Below are positions 45,271 through 55,380 of a stretch of 64,000 nucleotides of DNA, one piece after another (position 1 is the stretch's first letter; every line of letters starts with the position of its first letter). Both the position numbers and the translations under genes were made by a program. The stretch covers positions 124,001 to 188,000 of the forward strand of contig NW_024067979.1 in NCBI RefSeq assembly GCF_009389715.1, in the 5' to 3' direction. The DNA is from Phoenix dactylifera. Taxonomy: Eukaryota > Streptophyta > Magnoliopsida > Arecales > Arecaceae. A model generated the notes under the pieces. It did no database searches. It saw only the letters and a program-made list of their open reading frames with translations, and was not told the origin of the DNA.

Positions 45271-45860
45271 TGTCGGGATCCAAAGGACGTGCTGTCTCCT
45301 GGTGGAACTTCAATTAACAAGATGATATCGGCGACGGCGAACCCGGTTCCATTTGCAAAGGCCTTTGAGTTGTTCCGCGTCGGTGCTTTTCCGTTTGGAG
45401 CAGCATGGGACCACGCCCTCGAGTAATGGGAGGAGACCTTGAGGAGGCCCGAGGAGGTATTGTTCTTGAAGTCTGAGGATATGATGGAGAAGCCAGCAGG
45501 GAACGTGAAGAGGTTGGCGGAGTTCTTGGGTTGACCCTTCTCCCCCGAGGAATAGAATGAACTGAAGGGGTGCTGGAGGAAATTATAAGGTTGTTTAGCT
45601 GCCATAAGCTGAGCAAACTAGAGGCGACGAAGGCTCAATTATGCTGGAATCACCTTGCTGTGACCCCTCAAACATTTGCAGCATTCTTCAGGAAAGGAGA
45701 GGTGGGGGATTGGAGGAATCATATGATCAGTCCGGAGATGGCTCGAAAGTTGGACCACCTCGTAGAGCATAAGCTAAAGGGATCCGATTTGACTCTTCGA
45801 CGTGGGACTGATGGCTGTTTCCACCACTGGTCGTATTCCCTGCTCATAGCATACAATTGC
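45271..45860 (+). pseudogene. Sulfotransferase pseudogene B5
   Basis: Homology begins abruptly at CRDPKDV. The one-base deletion seen in B1, B3 and B4 is present in the same codon neighbourhood (about 45290), and more damage follows: TAATGG in EYW, TGACCC after FLG, and an insertion in the EEENE region. The last part, from LEATKAQLCWNHL through FFRKGEVGDWRNHM to LKGSDLTL, is open. Confidence 0.92.
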
Positions 45861-46719
45861 AATATGTGATTGTGATGCATCTCAAGTGATTCATCTATGG
45901 AATATGTTTGCATGCTTAATCTTATATACATTGTATTTGATATATTCGATTTTTATTATTCTTTGTTGCTTGATACCGAGGTTTCCTGTTTTTTCACTGT
46001 GGATGTATTTGGATGTACTTTGAAAAATAAAAATCACGGTATTGTATAATGTCTTAAATTCCTTGAAATTACAAAGTAACATTTTGGATTAGTTGGTTTC
46101 CGATAGTAATTGAATATTCTACAAAATCTTTCATATGGTGAAATTAGAAAATCCCACTTAAAGTGAAAATTTCTATCTCTTATTTTCTCTCGCACCTTTT
46201 TTTTTTTTTGAGCTTCCTCCTTCTAGTGATAAAAAAGAATAATCTTATTTTTTTTAAAATTCTATAACTTTTTGAATTAAGGAGTAGATAAAATAAATTT
46301 TAAAATTTGTAATGTTTAAATATTATCTAAACCTTTTGGGTTTTTTGGCTCCTCGTTCTTCCGCTCTTGACTTGTGGGGTGCAATTGCTTGCGCGATGCA
46401 TGAAGATAAGCAAAAGAATGATTTACTTTTCTAGTTTAATAGGCTTTTCCAATTAAGCACCTTTTTCAGAAGAGTAGAATATTATTGTAACAAGTAGGCT
46501 TCACCGAACCCAACCCTGCAATGTTTTTCTTCCTCTAATCCGAATTTTTTAAGTTGTTTATCAAAATAACGTGTGATATAGGAACTTTGTACATCAATCA
46601 TTTTGGAATGACCGATGGCACTCTATCTCTGTTCTGTCAAAAAAAAAAAAAATGAAAATAAAATGTTAACAATATGCACCAGATGATTCATGCATGTAGT
46701 AAGTTCAACAAAGACATGC
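45861..46719. other. B-to-C spacer of the C3 module
   Basis: Homologous to 11756-12615 and 24357-25170. It is interrupted at GACATGC by the LTR fossil at 46720 and resumes at 50527. Confidence 0.7.
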
Positions 46720-46866
46720 TGTCACGGCCCAAGCCCGGAGCGCGGCAGATGCCGCACGCCCGCACGGCGGGCCGTATGGACGTGCAAGACAGTAGAACAT
46801 ATCAAAGAAATTACAGATGCTTAAAATTGACATAATTAATTAAAGTTTTCAAAGCAGTTTTATGAT

Positions 46867-47962
46867 CACTACAAAAGAAGGAAGAACTTCCGACGCTTTT
46901 TTTTGTCTCTACCGACGTTTATAAGCGTCGGCGAATTCCCAGCCCACGCTTCGCAAAGCGTGGGTCAAACGTCGGGCAGGTGGGCGTGGGTCCGGTTTTT
47001 GCCGACGCTTTCTCTTAGCGTCGGCAAAAACAGGACTTTCCCGACGCTAATGAAAGCGTCGGGAAAATACTCAACGCCGACGCTTATAAGCGTCGGCGTT
47101 AGCAACCTGTATTTTTTAAAAAAAATTAAAACAGAAAGAGGGGAACCAGGCCATGGCCGCCATGGACAACGGCGAAACCCTTCCTCGTATAGCCCTGGCA
47201 AAATCTTCCGCCATGGACGACGGCATGGGCGACATGGGACATCATGGTATGGCGCCCATGGGCGATATGGGACAAGGCATGGGCGACATGGGACACGGGA
47301 TGGACGACATGCACATGACTTTCTCCTGGGGCAAGAACGCCTAGATCCTCTTCTCTGGTTGGCCGGGCGATAGGGGCGGCATATATGTCCTTGCGCTCAT
47401 CGTCGTCTTCGTTCTCGCAGTCCTCCTCGAGTGGTTCAACTACAGCCGGGTGATCAGCCCTCGATGGAGCCGTGTGGTGGCTGGGCTGGTTCAGACGGCG
47501 ATCCGGAGGAGCCCTCGAGTGCCCCTGCTTCGAAGCCCAGGCGGCGGCGGATTAAAAGAAATTAGGGGAGAACGGGTGGGGTCTCCGGTGTGGGATTAAA
47601 AGAAGAACGGCGGATGGTGGGGTGGGCGGATGGAGCGGCAGAAAAAGGAGGGATCGGGGGAGCGGCTGGGTGAAGAAGGAGGGACCTCCGACGACGCTTT
47701 AAAGCGTCGTCGTCTCTAAGATCGGGGGAGCGGCTGGGTGAAGGAGGGATCGGGGGAGTTGGGCCCCTTTTGGCCTCCGACGACGCTTTAAAGCGTCGTC
47801 GTATCTTTTGGCCTGCGACGACGCTTTAAAGCGTCGTCGTATCCAAATTTCACCCGACGCTAAAACAAAGCGTCGTCGAGTTTCGACCCCGCTCGGTTTT
47901 CGCCGACGCTTTTTGATAGCGTCGGCGGGGAAGAGTCGGCAAAACCATAATTTTTTGTAGTG
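46867..47962. mobile_element. Non-autonomous Pack-CACTA, 1096 bp, with COPT fragment
   Basis: It begins CACTACAAAAGAAGG and ends TTTTTTGTAGTG, with a perfect 3-bp GAT duplication (46864-46866 and 47963-47965). The interrupted LTR reads through at 9350 in the truncated copy. Subterminal arrays of CCGACGCTT/AAGCGTCGG motifs lie on both sides. The first 150 bases are homologous, in inverse orientation, to the right end of the element at 54809-60390, so the two belong to one family. It carries no transposase and instead holds a host gene fragment. Confidence 0.93.
47153..47500 (+). pseudogene. Captured COPT/Ctr copper transporter fragment
   Basis: The translation starts MAAMDNGETLPR and continues with a Met/His/Gly/Asp-rich N-terminus (GMGDMGHHGMAPMGDMGQGM). 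The family signature HMTFSWGKNA follows, then ILFSGWPG and a membrane segment with LALIVVFVLAVLLEW. Copper transporters of the COPT/Ctr type have such a Met-rich extracellular part before the first membrane helix. A TAG at 47342-47344 replaces the Glu expected in KNAEILFSGW. Homology ends after GLVQTA near 47500, before the second and third helices. It is therefore a dead 5' gene piece carried by a CACTA element. Confidence 0.85.
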
Positions 47963-49747
47963 GATTCAAAATAACAAATGACAATATATTTCAAATGTCC
48001 AAGCTAGTCTATTTAGAATTCCAAGAATTAAGCAAAATTTGTCAAATTTAATGCACTCCCCAATCTCGTGCGATCAAGCCTCTGGATCTGAAAAACAGAG
48101 AAAATAAGATAATAAGCTTCACTAGCCCAGTAAGCAACAAAATACTCCAGAGTGGGGTCAAGGCATATCAGATGATTAATCAAAACACAAAATAATGACT
48201 GAAAATTAAATCACAAATAAGCATATTTTTTTTTAAAATTTATTATCATCTTTACAAAAACTTTTATACTAAAGTCTCAACATAAATCGGCTAAGGCCAC
48301 ATAACTCAGCAGCATGGGTTGCACAAAGTGCCAAATCCACTATTATTAGTCACCGGTGGCATCGGTATCCAAATCTACTATTATTAATTATTGGTGGCAA
48401 TGGTGTTCAAATCCACTATTATTAATCAACGGTGGCAACAGTGTCTAAATCCACTATTTTAATCACCAGTGGCGCGGTATCGAAATCGGTTCCTCACATA
48501 TATAAATCGACAGGGCCAACGAATAATCCCCATTGGTGGGGCCAGAATAGATTATAGCCTTGCTGAGGATATATACATATAAAAATAGATTTCATCAATT
48601 GCCCAATCATATTTTACGAATTTCAGAGCATATAACAAAATTTTTAAATGAAGTTTAACATGCGAGACCCATTTTTACTAAGTATAAAATATGTTTCAAA
48701 ATTAAATCCACCAATAATTACTTTGTTAAGCACTTTGTTAGACACTTGGAAAAATACACTTTGAAGTATTAAGTTACTTACCTCTTCTTGCTTAAATCCT
48801 ACTTCAAGTAGGCAGATCAGATTCACCTGTTTAATTGTCATCAATTAAATATAACTATTTTTTTAAAAAAATTTAGAGCTAAGCAAAACCTAATTTACTA
48901 TTGGGCACTGCCCAATAAGGCCTAAAGTCGGCCCATAAAGAGCATGGACTAATAGGGTCCAAAATGACCAAAGTGGGCCCACAATGGGTACGACCCTAAT
49001 AGGGCTCAACACGGTTGAAGTGAGTCCAAGTTAGGCGCACAATGGGTACGGCCCAAATAAGGCCCAACAAGGCTGAACTGGGTCCAAGTTGGGCCCACAA
49101 ATGGTACAGGCCAACTGGGCCCATCATGGCTAAAGTGGGCCCAAGTTTGGGCTCACAATGGGTACGGTCCATCTGGGCCCATCACGACTAGTGGGCCCAA
49201 GTTGGGCCCACAGTGAACAAGGCCCAAGCTTGGCCCACGATGGGCCTTCTTCTTCCCAAACTCCCATGGACAGGGAAGAAGAAAACCAAGAGAAGAAGGA
49301 AGGGGGCAGGCTGGGTGGCCGGGGTGGCCGGGGGCTGTCGCCCGGTTGACGGCCAGCCGGCTGCAGCGGCGGGCGGCGGCCGCTGCGGCGACGGGCATAG
49401 AGAAGAGACCGTGAATGGTCTTGGTTTTTGGGGCCAGTATAGGGGAAGAACTTAAGCTATTTGGCAACGGAACGAATAGCAAAAAGAAAGGGCTTACCGG
49501 CGATTGACGGAGGTAGCGGATCCCAGCTGTGGGTGGCTCAGTCCGGCGGTGATCAAGAGGCCGCAGCAGCGGCGCTTTCCAACGGCCAAAATAGATCGAA
49601 AAATAGAGGAACAAGGCTCGGGTGGTGGTAGTGCTTGACCGGGGTGGCACGCCGGCCATTGGAAAGCAAGAGTAGAGGAAGAAGAGGGAGGAGAGGAAGA
49701 GAGGGCTCAGAGGTGATCTCAGGAGGAGGAGGGATGGGGGTTTTATG
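47963..49747. other. Inner part of the LTR fossil between nested insertions
   Basis: No genes. CCAAATCCACTATT units lie near 48320-48470 and GGGCCCA-rich degenerate repeats of about 40 to 60 bases at 48920-49240. A GC-rich part at 49250-49740 opens a 216-codon minus-strand frame of low complexity that I do not regard as a gene. Confidence 0.55.
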
Positions 49748-50318
49748 TACGGGTGGCAAAATATGACCCGATCCGCCAATCCGACCCGTGTTCGATCCGC
49801 CATAAACAGGTTTGGGTTTGGCCTAAACAGGTTTGGGTCGTAAACAGGTCGACCCGTTTAACCTGTTTATTAATTGGGTCGAATACAGGTTTTAGATGTC
49901 TGACCCGTTTAAACCGTTTAACCCTTTTAACTGTTGGGCAGGTTAAACAGGTCTAAACAGGTTAAACGGGTTAAACAGGTCTAAACAGGTTAAACGTGTC
50001 TCAACAGGTCTAAACAGGTCAGATTGGACAGGTTAAATAGGTTGGGTTGGGCAGGTTAAACAGGTCTAAATAGGTTAAACAGGTTGGATTGGGTAAACAG
50101 ATTAAACATGTTGGGTCGGATTGGGCAAACTGGTTACCTGTTTATTAAACAGGTTAAACGGGTCAGTTCGGGTTACCTGTTTATTAAACATGACAAGTTG
50201 AGGTTGTAATTTCTGACCTATTTAATAAACAGGTCGGATTCAGGTTTATGATTTTCTAATCCGATCTGTATGTGACCCGACCTGTTTATGACCCGACCCG
50301 ACCCGATTGCCATCCCTA
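49748..50318. mobile_element. hAT-type MITE, 571 bp
   Basis: The ends are TACGGGTGGCAA and, inverted, TAGGGATGGCAA, flanked by a perfect 8-bp GTTTTATG duplication (49740-49747 and 50319-50326). An 8-bp target duplication is the hallmark of hAT elements. The interior is an array of AACAGGTCTAAACAGGTTAA-like motifs and the ends are rich in GACCCG. It has no coding sequence. Confidence 0.9.
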
Positions 50319-50531
50319 GTTTTATGGTGTGATTCGAATGGCTCACCGCTGCAAAAATCGCGGCGGTTGTGCATAATCAGCAGCCACGAAATGGCTGGAG
50401 GGGGAATGCCGCGAAGTAGTGGCCACGGAATCAGCGGCTATGCACTCGAAGAAGTCGGAGAGGATCGTAATCACAGTCCATTGGCTCCTTCCAAAAAGGT
50501 TATGGGGCTGAAGTTAGCTGCTCACACGTGC

Positions 50532-51576
50532 CACCTTTGTAAAAAAAAGAAAAAATGTTACATACAATGATGATGGATGACAAGTTAACAACTAGTAGTT
50601 CCATTACATAAAGGAAGGGACCAGTCGGCAAAAGCAAGACACATGCGTCGGCGGTGGTGGGCAAATGGTTGCTTTCCCCACCTTTTTCTTGTTTCGTTTT
50701 CTGCCCCTTTTTTTTTGTCTAGCATTTTATGGTTGCTTTCCCCACCTTTTTCTTGTTTCGTTTTCTGCCCCTTTTTTTTTGTCTAGCATTTTTCTTCTGC
50801 TCTCGTTAAGAAGAGGTTAAATCCATCATCTGAATGAATCCAGCATGCATGGACTCATTCAACTGGTTCCGATATGACCCTCGGAAATAGAAAGCATTTC
50901 GAATCGGATATTTTTTTAATTGTTTCTGTTTCAATATGCAATTCTAATCGGATTCCAAAATAATTTTTTATCTGATCAAACGTAGATATGGATCCAATAT
51001 CCACATAAAACCTAGATGTTAAAACGTGCCAAAATAATGGTAGAAGATGGAATCATACCCCTGCCTTAGTTGACAACTTTAACAGTAAAGGCAATATTGA
51101 TTAGTGTATCAGAATGGCGGTTTATTATGCTTAATAAAATCTTTTCTTATTGGTGTAATTTAAAATATGTTGCTAAGCTTCAGTAATTATTTTTTTGATA
51201 TAAAAATAATTCTTTTTCCCTATGATAGCAAATAGACAAAAAAAAACTTTATTTATTTTCTAAACTTTGGAATTTCTAATAGAAAAAGATATCAATGAAC
51301 TCTAAATATCTTACATTGTGTATAACTTAAAGTTATTTATTTTTTTAACAAAAATAGATGATTTGTAATTATTTTTAATTAAGCTATAATTAAGTTGCCG
51401 TGACGCTCGCTTGCAACTTATTCTGCACCAAACAAACAAAACGTCGGGCAAGCGGGCACATGATGAACGTGGCGACCGAATTATTTTGAGCCGCTCCTCT
51501 AATCGTTGTCATTACGTATCAAAAGTTATTGCTTATAAGAGCTGAAGATCAGCATTGGAGCTTCCTCCATCCCGTC
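50532..51576 (+). promoter_or_regulatory. Upstream region of gene C3
   Basis: 50532-50970 is the conserved C-type upstream block (AATCCAGCATGCATGGACTC near 50836), and 51400-51520 is shared with the segment around the LINE at 25690-26394. A 64-bp unit from ATGGTTGCTTTCCCC to TCTAGCATTTT is tandemly duplicated at 50665-50792. 50990-51390 is unassigned AT-rich sequence. No clear TATA box could be fixed. Confidence 0.4.
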
Positions 51577-52602
51577 ATGGCCACTTATCCCCCTCGCTCT
51601 GGTGCCCCCATTCCGTTCAAAGTAATAGAAGAACAGGAGGACCACCCTTCTCAGCCACGTCTTGAGGATTACGATGACTTCATCTCAACTCTCCCATTCG
51701 AGAAAGGATCGGTTCCTTCCAGAAAATACCAAGGCTTCTGGTACCCGGAGGGCTTTCTCCCGGGCGCCATGGCCATCCAGCAGCGCTTCAAGGCACGTCC
51801 CGACGACCTCTTCCTTGTATCCTTCCCCAAATCCGGTACCACCTGGCTAAAAGCCCTCGTCTTCGCCACCATGACCCGAAAACAGTACCCTCTGGCTCGC
51901 CACCCTCTCCTTAGCCTGAACCCTCACGACTGCGTTGCTTATATAGAGGAACGCTTCGCCATCGGCCAAGCCTCCAAAGTTGAAGCCTTGCCTTCACCGA
52001 GGATCCTCTCCACCCACATGCCTTACTCCTTGCTCCAGGACTCGGTCGCGGGCTCCGGCTGCAGGATTATCTATATTGCCCGGGACCCCAAGGATGCCTT
52101 GGTCTCCTTTTGGCACTTCACCCAGAAGTCTTCTCCGAAGCTGAACAAAATTCCATTTACGGAGGCCTTTGAGGCTTTCTGCGAGGGGAAGTTTCCTTTT
52201 GGGCCCATATGGGACCATTTGTTGGGGTGGTGGAGGGAGAGCTTAAAAAGGCCCGAGAAGGTGCTGTTCCTCAAGTATGAGGGATTGTTGGAGGAGCCGG
52301 TGGCCAACGTGAAGAGGTTGGCGGAGTTCGTGGGGTGTCCGTTCTCCGAAGAGGAGGAGGAGGGAGGGATGGTGGAGGAGATTGTAAGGTTGTGCAGCAT
52401 GGAGAGCATGAAGAGCTTGGAGGTGAATAAGGTTAGGAAACACGGGCCGATTTATCAGTTTGCCAATTCCTCGTTCTTCAGGAAAGGAGTCAAGGGCGAT
52501 TGGAGGAATCATATGAGTCCGGAGATGGCTCGGAGGTTGGACGTCATCATCGAGGAAAAGCTTCAGGGATCTGGTTTGACCGGTTGGAGTTCCCAAGCTT
52601 AG
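51577..52602 (+). CDS. Cytosolic sulfotransferase C3
   Basis: A 341-residue intronless SOT and the most divergent of the five. PKSGTTW at residues 84-90, catalytic-type His147 in STHMPY, IYIARDPKD at 165-173 and RKGVKGDWRNH at 302-312 are intact, so a PAPS-dependent cytosolic enzyme is expected. The acceptor pocket segments differ clearly from the A and C1/C2 types (for example EERFAIGQASKVEALPS and FWHFTQKSSPKLNK), which suggests another substrate. The first ATG in frame is at 51577 and aligns with the MAT start of C1. The gene ends at 52602 with GWSSQA. It follows pseudogene B5 in the module order, but the LTR fossil separates them. Confidence 0.95.
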   Translation: MATYPPRSGAPIPFKVIEEQEDHPSQPRLEDYDDFISTLPFEKGSVPSRKYQGFWYPEGFLPGAMAIQQRFKARPDDLFLVSFPKSGTTWLKALVFATMTRKQYPLARHPLLSLNPHDCVAYIEERFAIGQASKVEALPSPRILSTHMPYSLLQDSVAGSGCRIIYIARDPKDALVSFWHFTQKSSPKLNKIPFTEAFEAFCEGKFPFGPIWDHLLGWWRESLKRPEKVLFLKYEGLLEEPVANVKRLAEFVGCPFSEEEEEGGMVEEIVRLCSMESMKSLEVNKVRKHGPIYQFANSSFFRKGVKGDWRNHMSPEMARRLDVIIEEKLQGSGLTGWSSQA

Positions 52603-54668
52603 GGGGATTAGAAGCTACAGCGGGCGATTCCACAGCTCGCGGGGTGTGATTTTTCTTTCAAATGCGTCCTTGTAAACTTTGTTAATCTTTTCTTAGAAAA
52701 GATTAAAAGCAAAGTGTGCCCCCATCATATTTTATGATCTTAATAAAAGTTCCATGGAACTTACCAATCTTTTCTTTTTTCTGATAAATTTACCAATCTT
52801 CTTCTGGAAACCTCCTCCTCTTGTTTTTCTATTGAAAAGAAAAAAAAACTAACTTCATGCCGCTGCCTAAATGAGCAGAGGCGGTGCAGGGAAGGAAGAT
52901 GAAGATAAAAAGAACTTTCACTTAATCTTTCCTTGAATGGAATTCTTCAAAAGGATGTAAAGGATTTGCATATAGCGGCCTCTAGCGGTGGCAACGATGA
53001 TGGCCCTGAGCAACGAGCTGCGGCAGGCAGTGGTTGACAAAAAGAAAGGGAGAAGTAGAAAGCAAGGGAGACTTTGTTCATGCCCATCTGGCAGCTCGCC
53101 AGCCCAAATCAAGTACTATAACACCGGAAAAAGAAAAGAAGAAGAGGAGCTTGGGCCTTTATCTAAGTCCAGCAATCTTCTCCGGCGGTAATCCAAGGAA
53201 AAACTTGGCAAAAGGCTTGGTAATTGATAATGATTCCCCGCAGTTTTGGTGGTGGAGTCCATAGAAGGAAGAGGACATTCTTTTTATAGATTAGAACCTA
53301 GGGTTTTAGTCGTGTTCAACTTGCCCTCGAACTTCTGGAGTCTGCCGGCGTTGGGAGGGAAGAAGGCTTACAATCGGAATCTTCTTCTCAACCATCACGT
53401 GCAAAGCATGCATGGTCAATGGGCCCAAACCTCTCTGACTGGCCCACTGACCTAAATATATTATCACAATATGAGACATATTTATTGGGGATGTTAAAAA
53501 AAATTAGCCTTTGGATTGTAGCATACCAAATACAGTGCCCTTAGATCACTGTAGATTAGATAAACCAGCAGATAGATACCACAATCTAATCCTATTAAAT
53601 AAGTCATGGGCGAGGCCTCTTGTGTGGTACCAGACAACCGTTTCACATACTTCCTTTTATTTATTTTTTTTGTTGTCGTCATTCTTTGTTGGCTTTATAA
53701 GAGAAAAAAATACCACATCTCTGATAGTTCCCCATCAACAACCTCAACTATTGCCAGCTATTAATTTTGTAGGAAGTAATGGCATGGAGCACATGCTTCT
53801 TAATTTGGCGCCTAATTGGTGTCCTTCGGATTAGCAGCACCTCACATGACGTGTTTCTAGAGCCCAAAAAAAGGCATGCTTTAGGAAGATCGGTTTTCTA
53901 GATTTTCTTATTATATTTTGTTTTATGATTCCAATAATGTTGAGAATTTTAAACTATTTTAAAATAATTTTTTTTATCATAGTTATTTAATTAAAATAAT
54001 ACATCAATATATCTTCAACTTTTTATCATTTGCACCTAAACCCTAAAACTTCTATTTTTTCAATTAAATCTTAAAATTCTGATTTTGATTGCAATATGAT
54101 CCCCCCGTTTATCTTCATGGTAATAAATAAAAAATTCCTCCAATACCCTTATTAGTTGGATTAGAAGAGAAGTTGTATTTTAGCGGAAAGAAAAACCCAA
54201 AAGTACTTTGGTAATTTCACACTTGCGTTGGAGCTGGAATGGAAGTATGGGCCATATTGCAACTAATTCGAATTCGTTGGATCTAATTGAAAAATTTAGA
54301 ATATTCGAGGTGTAAATATAAATCACGAAAGGTGAGAGAGGTATCTATGTATTTTTTTTCTAAAATAAAATACCTTCCATCCTATCTCCTTGATGTAAGA
54401 TACTTACATTTTCTAGAAATAAAATCTCATATAAATTAAAGTCCCTGGAAGATTTCTCCTATGAAGAAAAATAAATCTCGAATTTAGATGAAGAGGTGAA
54501 CTTTCTAAGGTTTCCTCATGATATTTCACTCCACAATTCCAATGATGCCTACATTTTCAGATTTTCTTTGTATACTAGCTACACTGCATGATGCTCGTGT
54601 ATTAAAACATGTTATTTCACGAACTAGAAATGCTAAATAAGAGGAAAAATGGAAACAACTATTGAAAA
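52603..54668. other. Flank downstream of C3 up to remnant A3
   Basis: 52603-53500 has no partner in the window and no convincing gene; the short frames at 52918-53264 lack homology. 53530-54060 matches 18090-18549, 54060-54360 matches 19732-20050 (without the long MITE), and 54484-54660 matches 20165-20340. It is therefore the A-type downstream flank. Confidence 0.6.
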
Positions 54669-54772
54669 GAGATGAGGTCGGTGAAGTTTGAAGGAGGTCT
54701 TGGATCCGCACTCATTTTGCCTTGAGACTCCATTGGAGGGGGGCTGTTGCAAAGAGATGGTTGAGCACCCAT
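54669..54772 (-). pseudogene. Sulfotransferase remnant A3 (N-terminal codons only)
   Basis: The minus-strand sequence reads from the ATG at 54772 through QPSLCNSPPPMESQGK to DPRPPSN and TDLIS, like the first 35 residues of A1 and A2. The homologous flank joins directly at 54668, so about 90% of the gene and its 3' flank has been deleted. The upstream region is preserved and carries the CACTA insertion at 54809. Confidence 0.9.
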
Positions 54773-55380
54773 TGAAAAAAGGATGCTAGGCTATGCTCTC
54801 AAGGGGGTCACTACAGTAAAAGTGTGAAAAGCCGACGCTTAAATGCCGACGCTAAGGGAAAGCGTCGGCATTTCCTGCTCCCGCGCCAAGCTTTCCCGAC
54901 GCTCTTGGTGAGCGTGGGAAATTTGAAGCAGTGGACGCTCTTGGTGAGATATTCTTTTGTTGTTGGGTTGGGAGAGTAGCAGCATGTAAATTATATCATA
55001 TTATGCATCAGACATGGGGAAAGAAACATGGTTAAGGGCTAAAGATCTGAGTCATCTGACAGACACAGGAAGTATGCACAAGGTCTTCCTTCTCCCATGC
55101 CCTTCTTCTGCTGACTGAAACCTTTTCAATTTTTTTCTTGGGAAAAAAAGGTTCTTCTCCCATGTCGTATCCAATTTAAGTCATTCTTTTCAAGTCTAAC
55201 AACAAAAGTTGATGTCATTCTTTTCAAGTCTTACAACCATGCAGTAATATGTTTACGACCATGAAAGCATTAAAATTTCTAGCAAGATGATGATGCCTCC
55301 ATGGCAATGGAACTTTATTTAGTATAAATTTATCATTTAACCAAATATTGATTCTTTTTTGTGCATACCAGGTAACAATA

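Larger units (their letters stand above)
46720..50526. mobile_element. Solo-LTR-like fossil (TGTCACG family), with nested insertions
   Basis: It starts TGTCACGGCCC and ends CTCACA. It is flanked by CATGC (46715-46719) and CGTGC (50527-50531), a 5-bp duplication with one mismatch; the homologous module at about 12615 shows the empty site. Without the two nested transposons it is about 2.1 kb. It contains units around CCAAATCCACTATT (48320-48470), GGGCCCAC-type repeats (48920-49240) and a GC-rich part (49250-49740). No gag or pol is seen. The lineage is unknown. A truncated relative is at 9194-10378. Confidence 0.65.

Noticed and set aside
49153-49803. Minus-strand frame of 216 codons, Pro/Ser/Leu-rich.
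   Set aside because: It spans the GC-rich part of an LTR fossil and runs over the border of a hAT MITE; composition explains the open frame.
52918-53264. Short frames on both strands downstream of C3.
   Set aside because: No similarity to any family and no conserved counterpart in other modules.
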